A stretch of DNA of 64,000 bases, taken from Marthasterias glacialis (Eukaryota; Echinodermata; Asteroidea; Forcipulatida; Asteriidae). The stretch is from assembly GCA_911728455.2 (NCBI GenBank), contig OU452227.1, positions 14,276,110 through 14,340,109 on the forward strand, given 5' to 3'. The notes beneath the pieces were generated by a model. It saw only the letters and a program-made list of their open reading frames with translations, did not search any database and had not been told where the DNA came from. The number at the start of each line of letters is the position of its first letter. Within the stretch, counting starts at the first letter, position 1. Shown here in pieces: positions 1-13,700 of the stretch. A program made the position numbers and the translations under genes.

Positions 1-890
1 ACCAATATGGATAAGCTGCAATGGACGGAATCTTTGATGACAATTGCTACTTCGACTTGATTCCCCCCACCTTTTTGGATTTTCCGCAGCTCTGCGGAAA
101 AGCCGTTGTTGTTGTTCTGATTTGTTTTGGCTTTTCCGGTTGCGGAAAAGCCTTTCTTTTTGTTCTGATTTTTTTTTCTTCCCCCCCCCCCCCCCCCAAA
201 TCCCATAGACTTTGTACCGGTCAGCTTTTTCAAGTAAATTTAAGCATAAATCTTTGACACACCATTCAAAGTTAGCAAAGGCATAGTCCTGAGAGCAGAG
301 TGACGTCATCAAGACGTCATCAGGGGTCACGTGACGTCACCATAAAGGTGCATATTTCAAAGTTGCATAAATAGAGAACCATAAGTCCTATTTGGTTCAA
401 ACTTGGTATGTAGGTAGACCGGGATGTTTTAGGTAAAAATTGAGGTGACGGCATGATGACGTCATCCTGGGAATTTATATGAATTGTTTTAATTTTTTGG
501 TAGGTCGAACATAAGAAATTAAAAAGTGTATGACGTCATGATGACGTCATCAAAAATGCGATTTAAAAAAAGATTAAGGAGTGTCTGACTATCTTGAAAC
601 TTGGTGGGTAGATGCATTATGACCTTGTCACGTGAAAACCTTGTCACGTGAAAACCTTGTCACGTGAAATTTAAAATGACGTCATGACGTCATCCTTTGA
701 TTTTTTATGAATTTTTAAATTTATAATTTTCAATTTCTTTAGTGACAAAGTTTTGCCCTATTCGTTTTTTTTCAAATTTGTGAAATCACTGAAACTTCAC
801 AGATAATGACGTAATGATGGCGTCATCATGGGTCACATGACGCCATCATAAATCAGCATACTTCAAAGTCCCATGTAGACCAAGCTGCAT
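1..890. repeat. Dispersed CRE-rich repeats, no gene
   Basis: No exon-like sequence. A 'gcggaaaagcc...tttgttctgat' plus poly-C segment (94-225) recurs at 2612-2765. The segment 355-470 ('gagaaccataagtcctatt', 'ttcaaacttggtatgtaggt', 'gatgacgtcatc') recurs at about 2345-2465. TGACGTCA palindromes are frequent. Confidence 0.7.
623..670 (+). repeat. Three tandem copies of a 16 bp unit
   Basis: CCTTGTCACGTGAAAA occurs three times in direct succession; each unit holds a CACGTG E-box. Confidence 0.9.
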
Positions 891-946
891 GTGTTATAGG
901 TAAAAATTGAAAGATCGTGTGTCACGTGACAACACATTAAATTTGC

Positions 947-1467
947 ATTCATAAATACCTGAGTCAGTTTGGGAAAATTTGGGCATTCCTATTGGTTGAG
1001 AGGTGGTCACATGCCTGTTTAAAACCGGTTTTAAACGGGTGATATAAACATAGCTGAAGGCGCGTTCTGCGCTCATTGTAGCCATACGCGTGTTGGCGCA
1101 CTGAGCTTACGCGGATGCTAACTTAGCGCAATCAATACATAGCGGTACTAATGTAATAATGCGCGCGCGTGAGCGTTGACCCTTTGCGTAATGGAGCCTG
1201 AAGACCGGGCAAGAATTGAAAAATAACTTATTCAAAAAAACAAAAAGTTTCACGGATTTGTCTACATTATTACGGTTTTTATCGAAAAGGGCATTTATGA
1301 ATGGGAATAAAGGTGTGCTTAATCGGTTTTTAACTAATGTTTAAAACCTCTGAGGGTCCTGGTGGCCGATAACTACCCTCGCCTTCGGCTCGGGCAATTA
1401 TCAGCCACCAGGCCCCTCATCGGTTTTAAACAATAGTTAAAAACCTCTTCATCACACCTTTATTCCC
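947..1467 (+). mobile_element. Fold-back hairpin element, copy 1
   Basis: Begins ATTCATAAATACCTGAGTCA. An inverted ATTTATGAAT at about 1293-1302 bounds a promoter-like part with ATTGG (991-995) and TATAAA (1043-1048). It ends in a 165 nt imperfect hairpin (1303-1467) whose arms start GGGAATAAAGGTGTG and end CACACCTTTATTCCC around the apical GCCTTCGGC. A second member with the same layout is at 30868-31207. Confidence 0.75.
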
Positions 1468-4400
1468 TTATTATTCGGAGATCAGTAATAGAAGAACCAC
1501 AAATCCGATTAGAGTGAAAGTTACACATGTTTGGATATAGCCTATGCCAAGATGTGTTAAATGTAAAGCAAAATATTGTTTTGAAGACGTTATCATGTGT
1601 CATGGAACACCTCTTAGGGGTATATATTTCCAAGTCAATATCAACACGAACCGTCATCGTGCCGTTCGCGTTCTTGACATTATCGGCTCGTAGTTTCCGT
1701 CTAGCGCCCTCTGTTGTCTGCAAAACTTTACCCGTAATAATTATGTGCAATTTTTCTTTCAAAACTTTTCGCGTGACTGAAATTGAAATTCTATGTTCCA
1801 TGTGTGTATAACAGAATATGTAGTCATGCTTGTATAGAGTCTTGTAGATTAACTTGCCGTGCCTTTAGACTGTTCTTTAAGTTCTCCGCGGAGTTATCAG
1901 ACGCATTTCGCCATGAAAGTGTCGGGGATTCGGTTGTCAGTCCCTCCCTCCCCCCCCCACCTCCCCCACGCACACTTACCCATATATGTTTTCCTCCCTG
2001 AAACTGCTTAAATTTTATTGTATTGCTCGGAAAAGCAACATAAAACTTAAAAATTATGTTTCAGTGATGATCTTTTGCATACAAGAAAGTGGTGACAGAG
2101 GTCAGAAATTGGCTTGCAGTGTGCCAAAGAGTCCAATATGTCGGCGTCCCCGCCCCCCCCCCTCACCCCCAACTTTCAGAATGGACAGACACCCCTTCGT
2201 GGGGTCAAAATTTTGATGATGAAATTTGTTTGGAGGTTCAAGTATTCACACTTAATAAACATAAGATGGCTAGAATTTCCGAGGACTTCTTTTTGAGGAT
2301 GTGTAAGCAGACTTTGGACACGTCATTTTTGACCGCATCATAAAGCACATATTTCATAGGCCCATATTTAGAGAACCATAAATCTTATTGGGTTCAAACT
2401 TGGTATGTAGGTTGACCGAGATATGTCACGGGTAACAATTAAAGTGATGTCATGATGACTTCATTGCATGATCATGTTATTAATTTTTGAATATTTAGAC
2501 CTGTAAGCCCTATCTCATTACCGAAATATGCAAAATTACAAATTCATTTTGAATAAACAAAGAAATTCTAAACTTTACAAAATAGAATCGAAGATTTTAA
2601 AGATGTGAAAAGGCGGAAAAGCCCTGTGAACTGTTTGCAAACAATCATAGAAGCAGTTCTGCGGAAAAGCCATTGTTTTTGTTCAGATTGTTTTCTTCTT
2701 CTAACTTCTCCTTCTTCATGTTTTTTTTCTTTTTGTTCTTCCCCCAAATCCTATAGACTTTGTACATGAAACACTTTACAGACATGAAACATGTCCTGAC
2801 CTCGGTCTCAAAACTCATACGTCATGATGACGTTGTCACCTGTTACTATACGTCACCTAAAAGATACAATAATATTAAATATTTGAAAATGCGTATAAAA
2901 TCAACCACAAGAGATCGTAGGTTTATTTTTGCGGGATAAGATTTAGGAAATGTAGGTCTTAATTTTTTCTCAGTGTGCGTGACATCACGTGACTTCTACT
3001 TCCGGTCGAAACCGGAAGTGCCTTGTAATTTAAAAGTGATAAATTTTACGAAGTTGCTTTTAACGATGTTAGTGTCTTGGATGAGACTACTTTCAAAAAA
3101 TAGTACCGATGAAGTCATACTATACAAAGGCGCCCTCTAGCGGCAAGTTCAAAACAATTCAAAACAAACTTTTACTTGATGTCTGTGGCAAAGTTTTTGT
3201 AATCGTTTTAAAATTGGTATACGTCATGATGTAAATGCAGACAACACATTAGAATGATGATATCATCAGTTGTCACGTGACGTGACGTTACAGGTGAAGT
3301 TTTTGAAGTCTTCTGTCTCCTGAAGTAAACTTTTGATTAATTTGAAACTTGGTTCGTGTTTGACATGGCAAAGCTTGTGTAAGATATAAGGTGACGTCAT
3401 GATGACGTAATCACGTAATTTTTTACGTATTTTTGAATATTTTAATACCTAACTCATAAATTGGTAAACGACTATAATCAAAATTCTTCTTGAAACATCG
3501 TTTATACATACAGCTTTTTATATTTACAGTAGGTACAAAGTCCAACGTAAGCCACGCTGTGATTGGCTATTGATAAAATATTGGTAAAATATCCATGCTA
3601 CGAAATTTCTTTTAACAATGTTAGTGTCTTTGTGAAAATGAAACCGTTGACGGGATGAAAAAATACAAGAACGCCCTCTTTAAAAACAGTTGAAACTATA
3701 CTTTTTGAAGATGTCAGTGGCGAAATTTTGGTAATCGTTTCAAAATTGGTATACATAATGAAGCTGTAGATTGATGACGTCATCGTGTGGCACCTGACAG
3801 GGCATTAAAATGCTCTTTTAGAAGTGGTGTATCTACCACACTACTAGTCTGATAGAGTTTTAACTTGGGATGTTAGAAAAGGACGAGTTCTTGTGAACTT
3901 GGAATTGTAACATTACATCTCCTTAAAGGTGCAGTTTTACACAACAGGAAGATTGGACACTGTCTTAAAAATGTAAAATGCTGAAGGCAGGGCGCCCGCT
4001 GTTGTTATGAATTTAAAGACTTATTAAGTAATTGTAAGAATAAGTTATAACCACTTAAAATTCGCACACAAATACTTCAAAGTGACATCACAAAGTTTGT
4101 GAAAACTTAGACAGTTACCAGAACGTGTCGGAAAAGCCATGGTTTCTTTTTTTAAGCGACGTTCCCGCTGGTTTCGCACACAAATACGAAACATGGACGT
4201 CCCCGCTCTGTGTCGAAACACACGCTACGCAAGGGTCCTGCTAGTTGAGTTGATTTAGAATTGGTGGTTATGCACACATCAGCAACTGCCAGTGACAATG
4301 ACAGCAGCATAAAAAGGCAGCCCAAAGAAACAATGACTTTAGAGAAAAAAAGAACAAAGAGTTTTATTTTAAATGTGTTAAGACATAACATAAAAACAAA

Positions 4401-4914
4401 AACAGCAAAAAATTTGTAGCTGGTATTGTCTTTAAACATTATATTATGTGTGTGTTATCAAACGGTCGGTCCGGTGGATGGCCTTAAGCCCCCTCCCCCC
4501 TCCCATCCCCCCACGGAAAAACCCGCAACCCATGACATTATTGGAAATCCCCTACCACGGACCAAAATTGGAAGTCTTTAAAATCACCAGAAGGAACCAA
4601 GTGTTTTACACATGCACGGTTTTGTTTTGCTATGTATATAAACAAAATTGTTCTTTTTAAAGATTAAATATTACTTAACATTCTGCAGGTAATTTCAATA
4701 TTAGTTGGTCAACTGCTTGTGTATGAAGCCGCCCCTGAAACCTGCACGTTCCCCTGGCTGGTTCTGATCCAAAGAATCATGTAGCCTGTTCTAAATAACT
4801 TCAAATGGTGACTATTTTGTAAGTCCGCGAGAGGAGACTGATCGGCCGGTAGTTATTGATGTACGTAAAATGATTTTTGCTTCTTTCAACTGATTGATAT
4901 TATTCTTTTCTTTT
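1468..4914. other. Intergenic or 5' intron sequence with dispersed repeats
   Basis: No coding sequence recognised. Short frames at 1783-2300 and 4448 are proline-rich shadows of poly-C tracts. Repeats of the CRE/ETS family recur (2330-2600, 2780-3020 with a CCGGAAGT palindrome at 2997-3018, 3230-3470). The missing 5' exons of gene 1 were looked for here and not seen. Confidence 0.5.
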
Positions 4915-5519
4915 CGTCACCGACACCACGAAGTAGCACGCACGTACATACCATTAAAAAGTAGCAATCGGAGAAAACGGCGTCTAAAGCTGAACGCTTT
5001 TTAAAACGCCACTATCCTTTAGAATTTCAGAGTGTTTTCAACTGGTTTTCTCATTGTGGACTCTGGATGCTTTGAACTTGATAAATATACTGCTTTTGTC
5101 CACTTTGCATTCTAAATTAACAAGCAATAAAGTAAAAAAGGTGCGTGCTACTTCGTGAAACCGGAAAAGAAGCAAAATAGACTATTTCCGATTTCACGAA
5201 GTAGCACTCTCCAACACGTGGGGCGCGCACAAGGACAGTGCTACTTCGTGAAATCGTTTTGTTCACATTTTGAGTAAGGTGCGCGCCGTGCATTTCAATG
5301 GTAAATGTTACTTGCGTGCTACTTCGTGAAAACAAAAATTGTCAATTTCGGGCAAATTTTGCCATACATAATTATTATAACTAAAAAAGTAAAGCAAGTG
5401 AAGTTTTGAAACTTCATGAAATGGTAGGGCATGACGAATGTTGTATAAAAACGTACAAAACTGAAAACTGAAAAAATATGGTTTTGTACACACGGTGCTA
5501 CTTCGTGGTGTCGGTGACG
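4915..5519. mobile_element. 605 bp non-autonomous TIR transposon
   Basis: The 25 bp ends are perfect inverted repeats, starting CGTCACCGACACCACGAAGT on the left and ending in its complement on the right. The core motif GTGCTACTTCGTG recurs inside at about 5145, 5191 (inverted), 5240 and 5317. No coding capacity. It lies about 100 bp before the first HYR exon of gene 1. Confidence 0.8.
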
Positions 5520-5625
5520 TTTTAATACCTGGTTGTACAACTTTGACATGTGTTTAATATTGTTGGCTGTTAGAATGATTAACTTTTATTGTTTTTATTC
5601 ATTTCTTTATGCTATCTTAATTCAG

Positions 5626-5898
5626 ATACAGAACCTCCTAATCTACTTGGCTGCCCTGGTGACGTCATCATCCCTGGTTTGTCAGTCAATCTGGTACCTC
5701 ACTCATGGACCCCTCCAGTCTTCTATGATAACTCTGATCAGTCTGTTGATGTTGTGTTTGGTTGCTCAGCAACCGTCTCAAATGAATGCAATCAAGACGG
5801 ACATGGAACTTTCTCAGTTGGAGATACCGAGGTGATGTACAACGGAACAGACAAGTCTGGGAATCAGAACAACTGTAATTTCACAATCACAGTCACAG
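5626..5898 (+). CDS. Gene 1 exon: HYR repeat A1
   Basis: 273 nt, phase 1-1 (ttcag acceptor, gtaat donor). It encodes a full HYR repeat of the local type A: a GCPGDVIIPG opening, central FGCSATVSNEC, then TFSVGDTEVMYNGTD and a closing NCNFTITV strand. It is the first recognisable exon of the gene and lies about 100 bp downstream of a TIR transposon. Confidence 0.85.
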
Positions 5899-8800
5899 GT
5901 AATAAATTTATAAGTGATTAGCCTAGTTATTTTTAACAGGTTTTCGTTTAATAAGATTTCCTTGAGCCAGTTCTGAACCGATATTTCTTCATTTATATTA
6001 ATAGTTTACCTAATTTATCTTTACCAAGTTTTCTTGTACTTCATTTATTTTTGTGCAATATAGCTGTTGAGTTAGTCTGCCCAAGGAATGTGACTGTCTT
6101 AACCCCCCCTGGCGCCGATAGGGCCATTGCTAAATGGACGGAACCGGATCTAACCGGATGGGATGAGAAAAACTTCACAGCTACTGCTGTTTCTGGAGAT
6201 GCTTTTCCTATTGGGTCACAGAGAGTGACGTATCAACAGTGGTTTAGAACCTTCAGTTTGAATTGTTCGTTTGGCGTTGTTGTAAAAGGTGCTTCTCTCT
6301 TTGATTGTTGATTATTAAGACCAACAAATAATAACCTCAAAAATGTTGTCCCATACCAATTCCATACTAAATTCTCGGAATACACCACGTACAAGTTTTC
6401 ATTAAAATATTAAATTTTTCGTAAGTTCGAATATTTGTTTAAACAAGAAAAACTAACTTTCTATGGATTGCTGCCGAAATGATTTTGTTATCAAATTTTT
6501 GGATAAGATGGTAATTAAAATCATGCAATGAGAATTATATATTTTATTCACTTAATACATTTCTTATGACTATTTGCAGATTTAGAACTTCCAAAACAAT
6601 TTGGCTGCCCTGATGACGTCACCATTTCTGATTTGTCAGTCAGTCCGGTACCCCATTCATGGGTCCCTCCAATCTTCTTTGATAACTCTGGTCAACCTGT
6701 TGATGTTGTTTTTAGTTGCTCAGCAACCGTCTCCAATGAATGTCATCGAGATGGATATGGGATTTTTTCAGTTGGAGATACAAAGGTGATGTACAATGCG
6801 ACAGACCCGTCTGGGAATAAGAACTACTGCAATTTCACCATCACAGTTGAAGGTTTGTGCGCAATATGGCATCTTTTACTGTTTGTTTACCTTTTTTCTT
6901 ACCAAGACTCATCCTTCCCAGAGAGGATGACGTTTACTCCGAGATTCCTATCCCAGTGATGTTTCCTTTCTTTGGTCAGATTCTCACATCCGTGAGTTTT
7001 AGTTTTTTGAGCTTTATTCCATTTTTGTAGAGCTTTGTAAGAGCTGGTAGACGGTTGAAAACTGTATCAAACAAAAAGTCACCATGACATCATACATTCC
7101 TCAATCGTTTATTTTGTGTTACCCGAAACCCCTGTGATTGTTTTGCAACAAACATGCACACAGAATTGTTTATTGTTTTATTAAATTATTTTTTTCTTTT
7201 GGGCGGGGGGGGGGGGGGGGGGAAGCCTAAAACATGGTTGGTCGGAAAAAAGAATCATAGAAACAAAGAGGGAGGCCCTGAGAACAGCACAAGGCAAACG
7301 CATATTATTGGTGGTGCAAATCAATAATATAACAAATAAAACACGTTAATTGTTTCGCACTAGAAAAGAAACATGTTGTGCATGGTTTCGGACCTAACCC
7401 CTCCCCCCGGACTTAAGCTCTTCAACAAGATCCTGATAGCATCGAGATCTTGACAAGCAACCAAGAAAAATAACATAATCGACTTAAAACGCTGAACTAT
7501 TCGTACCTTTTGAGACAAACTTGCTATATGTATTAAATGTACCGTCAAATCTTCTTCTTTTTCTGTTTTGATTTATTTTTATCGCAGGTCAGTTCAAATG
7601 GTTTACTTTTGTTTGGCCGAGGCATATCAACCCTTAATCCTGAGACCGGTCTGGAGTCCATTTTTTGTGAACTCGGACCCCGAGTAAACTTGTAAATTTG
7701 TAAAAATGTCTTTCAGGAGGATTGGTGGCTCTGAAAAGAGCCTTTTTGTTCTCGACATTTCGAACAGTATAGTCTGTTCGTCTTCAGAGCAAAGTATACT
7801 GTTGAAACGTCAAGACCACACCGGCCCTTTTCAGAGCCACCACCACCCCCCCCCCCAACAAAAAAAGAAGAGATTATTACATGGTTGTACCCGCAATTTT
7901 TCCGAGTTTACTGGTTATACATGTAGTTTCCTATCCTTCACACCATGCAAAGCTTCAGATATCACTTCACGGACCCTGCTTGTACCAACTGCGCTTGTCA
8001 GAGTTAGTCTTCCTCAAGTCTTTGAGGGTGGTTTTGTGTCTGCCTGAAATAACGCTTTCTTAGATCAACCTTCCCAATAGTACTTTGCGCAACTGATGAT
8101 GCATACAAAACTAAGCGCAATTTCAGACTTGAAACGTAAGGCTATAGCGAGGTTATTCTCTGATTCCCTGACCAAATATTCCCTGACGACTCTTGTTAGG
8201 TCAGGCATCATCCAAAGCTATACATAGATTATGAAGCAACATATAAATATGCATTACTTGTCACCAACGGTGGACGATGTCATTGGATGAGAGCCTCTTT
8301 AATCTAAGAGAGATGAACAATAGAAGTTTAAAATAGCCCTGTTGATGAGTTTACTCCTGGAAAGAGACGGCCTAGGTGAACTTTATTTTGATTTAATGTA
8401 ATTCGTTTTCTCTTCTTAACATAGGTACGGAACCTCCTACAATAAAGAACTGTCCTAATGACGTCATCATCCCTGGGTTATCAACCAGACCAGTGTCGTA
8501 TACATGGATCCCTCCAGACTTCTCAGACAACTCAGGTCAGTGCTTTTTTGCTGAAATGCACCAAGCTTTAACGAAAACCATAACTAGCACATTGACGAAA
8601 ATAATACATTTTGTGAATTAATTTAAGAACAATAAATGTTGCAAATAGTAAAGACAATAATTATAAAGCTTTCTCAATAAATGCAATACCATCATTTTTG
8701 AACTCCGCACCGCGCTTTATAGAGCCGTACATGTAAACACTGACATATTCAAACGTGGGCCCTATTTCATACCGCTGCTTAAGCAGAAAATTGTGCTTAG

Positions 8801-10739
8801 TAATTTTCTGCTAAGCAAAAAAAGAGCAGGATACCAGTCACATAATTGTACATGTGACATGGTATTTTGGCTGGTAACCTTTTTCTGGTAAGCACAATTT
8901 TGTTTGTGCTAAGCTACTTTTTGTGCTTAAGCAGCTTTGTGAACTTTGGCCCTGAGCAAGCCTTGTAGAAATGGAAACAAATAAGTATACGTTGCTGCCA
9001 GAAATGAAAACAACAGTCATAGAAACAAACTTCGTTAATCTTAAAGTTCCAGACGTAAACCACACGTAGAATTAAAAGTACACAACAGAGAATATAATAC
9101 ATGTACTTACATTGAGTGAAAAGTAAGTCACATATAAAAGGACGTGAAGTTCCGTATCCAGTGCAATGAAGTGTCTTTATATCATGCGACATGCTAATTT
9201 TCGATGCCTTTCTAACAAAATAAATCAAGGGTTTGAGGAAAGAACAAAAATATGAGATTTTATCAAAATAATTTGATAAAATCCTTTATACTCGGAGAAG
9301 TATGATTTTTGAGTGCACTTATTTTATTCATATTCAAGTTGGCATCAACATTATATCATTCGTGTGTTGGTATTTTAGGGCTCAAACAGTCTCTTTAAAC
9401 AACATGTATAGTCAAGTCGTACTGATTTTATGTTGTCCAGGAGCCTGATGGGTTCTCATGGCCCGGGGACCAATTTGAAGTGAAGTACATGATGGACTTG
9501 TGGGTCAATGATTGAGGACCTGGGAGTCCATTAATGATATAACTTTGACCTGGGAGTCCGTTGGTGGTTATGCTGATTTGTATGCCTTTCGGATGCCAGC
9601 TTACCCCAAAATCTCGGTATCTGGCGAGAAAGTTATAATTTAAACAGTTTGATAATCTATGACGAACAACCACTATAGCGGTCTCTGATGTTTTTCCCCT
9701 TTCCAGTCCAAGTATAACATTGCAGTAACCATTTTGAAGCTTTCTTTGAATGTATTTTCCCCAGTCTTACCATCTCCTCTCTCTGGATCTTCTGGATACT
9801 CCCCTGATTTCTCTGATTATATTAATGCGTCTGTTGGTGTGGTGTTTGGTTGCTCAGCAACTGGCTCCAATGAATGTCATCAAGATGGAAATGGAACTTT
9901 CTCAGTTGGAGATACCAAAGTGATGTACAATGGAACAGACACGTCTGGGAATCAGTATTGTCATTTCATCATCACAGTCAAAGGTTTGTGTTTTATGATT
10001 ACTTTGTACCATGATTTGATTAATTTTTCAATAGGGTGTTTTTGTATTTGTTTAAACATTTTGTTATCCTTAGAGTAAAACATTTGTTCGCCCAACGAAA
10101 TATGTTGTATTGAAAGAAACCACATTTTTAAATCTAGTCCAATCATTTCAGCATTGTAACTAATTTAATCTAAAATATTAAGGACCAGCAAATAGCAATA
10201 CAAAAAATCTATGAACCAGTTGTGCGATAATAACTTATAGCATACATAATAATATGTCCAATACCGGTACCAAATTCAGGTTGGAGGTAAAATGGGGTGA
10301 GCAGCCCAAGCAAAACTGGTCGGAGCCACACCATATAAATCTTACCTCAGTTAAGACAAAACGTCAATGAGTACTAGGGGTTGTTGAATCAATCGAGATT
10401 GTGTGGGAAATGCCACAGATCTAGGTCAACGCTTCACGCGACGGTGCAGACGACAAGATGGGTGCTTAATTGATACTTTGAAATGTTTTTTTTTAACAGC
10501 GGTTAGTTTGGTATGCCCCCCAAATTTGACCATCCCAATCCCTCTTGGCAATGAAACAGCCAAAGTGAACTGGCAGGAGCCGGATCGAGCTGGATGGGAA
10601 AAGACCAACTTCACGTCGTCTTCCATGTCTGGAGATGCATTTCCCATTGGTTCACATAGCGTGACGTACGAGCAGTGGTTTCAGATCAATAATTTAGTAT
10701 TGACATGTTCTTTTGACGTTATCGTTGTAGGTATGCACG

Positions 10740-10780
<41 letters not shown>

Positions 10781-13700
10781 TAGTAGGGTTGATGGCCTTA
10801 GCTTTCGATCCAAACCGGACCTTCGTCAGAGGCAAAAACAAGCACAAACATAAAAACAGATCACTATATATATATATATTTCGTGCATACCTTTAAGGCT
10901 GGTTAGCTCAGTTGGTAGAGCGCTCGTACGGTATTCGAGAGGTCGCGGGTTCGAGTCCGGCATCAGCCAAATTTTCTTTGCTCACGCTATTTATTTATAA
11001 TTTTCTCCCAGTCAGTTTCTCATGTCCTTTCTCTGTGTAAAACCACGTAAAAAGCTGTATCCATTCGTTGTGTATCCCCGCTACTGCCGTTTACCAGGTT
11101 ATTTGCATCTTAACCGGGTAAGTGATCCCTGGCTTATCGGCAGCACGGTTCGGCTTCTGACTGGTCCCCCCGAGCAAAGTGGATTTGGTATTGCACATAG
11201 GACCGCCCACCAACTATAAGGGCTGGTTAGCTCAGTTGGTAGAGCGCTCGTACGGTATTCGAGAGGTCGCGGGTTCGAGTCCGGCATCAGCCAAATTTTC
11301 TTTGCTCACGCTATTTATTTATAATATTCTCCCAGTCAGTTTCTCATGTCCTTTCTCTGTGTAAAACCACGTAAAAAGCTGTATCCATTCGTTGTGTATC
11401 CCCGCTACTGCCGTTTACCAGGTTATTTGCATCTTAACCGGGGTAGTGATCCCTGGCTTATCGGCAGCACGGTTCGGCTTCTGACTGGTCCCCCCGAGCA
11501 AAGTGGATTTGGTATTGCACATAGGACCGCCCACCAACTATAAGGGCTGGTTAGCTCAGTTGGTAGAGCGCTCGTACGGTATTCGAGAGGTCGCGGGTTC
11601 GAGTCCGGCATCAGCCAAATTTTCTTTGCTCACGCTATTTATTTATTTATATATATATATATAGATATAGCCGAACCGTGCTGCCGATAAGTCAGGGATC
11701 ACTACCCCGGTTAAGATGCAAACAACCTGGTAAACGGCAGTATATATAAATACTCGAATACCGTACGAGCGCTCTACCAACTGAGCTAACCAGCCCTTAT
11801 AGTTGGTGGGCGGTCCTATGTGCAATACCAAATCTACTTTGCTCGGGGGACCAGTCAGAAGCCGAACCGTGCTGCCGATAAGCCAGGGATCACTACCCCG
11901 GTTAAGATGCAAACAACCTGGTAAACGGCAGTAGCGGGGATACACAACGAATGGATACAGCTTTTTACGTGGATTTACACAGAGAAAGTACATGAGAAAC
12001 TGACTGGGAGAATATTATAAATAAATAGGGTGAGCAAAGAAAATTTGGCTGATGCCGGACTCGAACCCGCGACCTCTCGACCTCTCTCTCTCTATATATA
12101 TATATATTGGCAATTGAAAAATGAAAAATAATGTTCAAGGTTAGATATAGGATTGGTAGAGCTGACAGTGCCGTGTTCTTAATTTGTGTGATTCAATATA
12201 TACATGAAAAAATCTACGAAGATTTGGACTCAATCTGTCATTTAAGTCGGGAGAAAATAGTAAAAAAAGTGCACTTTTCTAGAAGTAATCACATTGTCCA
12301 TAATCATTTCGATCGTTACAAAGGAAATTAAAATCGGGGTCGTCAAATTCTATTCTCTCGACTTTGACAGTGTTTCAGACAGAACTATTTCAGTGTGTCA
12401 AGTCCCTCGCTTACCTGAAGCCCCAGCTTCGCAAACTCCCTGAAGTAGATAATCACTATACATGGTTTCTGCAACGAAGAACTTCAATGGGTTTCATGAT
12501 TTAATTCGTGCATAAACGACGTAGCCTACTCAAAACATGAAAATAAAAGTTCTGCAATTAAAACTTTATAATTTAACCGGGGCGAGCACACAACCGACTC
12601 AGGACGGTGACATTTTATGGGACGTGGCAGACAGCTTGATAGTAAATCTGACAGACGGACATAATTTGTAATACAGCAAAACGTACATAAACACTCGAAG
12701 ACTTTTGCTATAAATGACCCAAAAAAGGCATTTCACTCTTTGCATTCATCATAGTCCATAAAATTATTATCCTATGTATTTTCCAATAGAGGTTGATTTA
12801 ATGTGCCCGTTGGATGTGAACGTCTCAACCGATCCAGGCTTAAGTACAGCCAGAGTCACCTGGAAGGAACCGAATTTAACCGGATGGAACGAGACAAATT
12901 TCACATCGACTGCCGTTTCTGGAGATGAATTTTCTATTGGTTCATACAACGTGACGTACGAGCAGTGGTTTGAGATCAATCATTTAGTAATGAGATGTTC
13001 TTTTGACGTTTTCGTTAAAGGTAAGCAACAAGAAATCATTTCTGCAATTGAACAAAATTATTTATATTGATTCTTCAATTCGAGAATCGCACCATTTCAG
13101 AATATTTTTGCTTTGTTGTTCTTTTATATAGGTTAAATAGCGCACGTTATGCCTTTTATTAAAATTGTTGATAAAACTAATGTTCAGAACATTTAAAATA
13201 ATTATACCTTTCCTCAACAATATTGGAACAATTTAAACAGTAAATTGTACCGTTACGATTTACGACTTCAGTTCCTTTGAAATTACTGTTGTAGGTGAGG
13301 ATAATTAGCAAAAGCACATCATGTGACACAAATTCAACAAATCAAAAGTTTAGGCAGTGTCCGAAATGCCGGCTACGGCTGAATCGCCGCTTCACATGCG
13401 TTGAAGAATAGGATGTCGTTAGATACATCCTTTATCAACAGCCGCAGCCGTATCTGTAGCAGCTAATTCGGAAAATATGTAGAATCTTTGAAAAGTGGTG
13501 TGTATAGCCATATTTGTAGACTCAAAACTGTTTTCACTAATGATGATGGACTCTCAGAATGCTTGCAATGTTACAAGTAAAGTTTTCACTCATCATTTAT
13601 ATTCATTATTGAACGTATTATTGTAGATAACGAACCTCCTTCAGTTAAAAACTGTCCTGATGACGTCATCCTTCCTGCCAGATCGACCGATCAAACAGCT

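Larger units (their letters stand above)
10897..12079. repeat. Palindromic array of 324 bp units with tRNA-like segments
   Basis: Three direct copies of a 324 bp unit (tRNA-like starts at 10897, 11221 and 11545) are followed by inverted copies (about 11669-11745 partial; 11755-12079 nearly whole). The units include 'ccgttgtgtatccccgctac'-type spacer sequence and are almost identical. TA microsatellites flank and join the arms. Confidence 0.85.

Noticed and set aside
1783-2343. Proline-rich small proteins near poly-C tracts
   Set aside because: Created by C runs; no conservation, start context or splice support visible.
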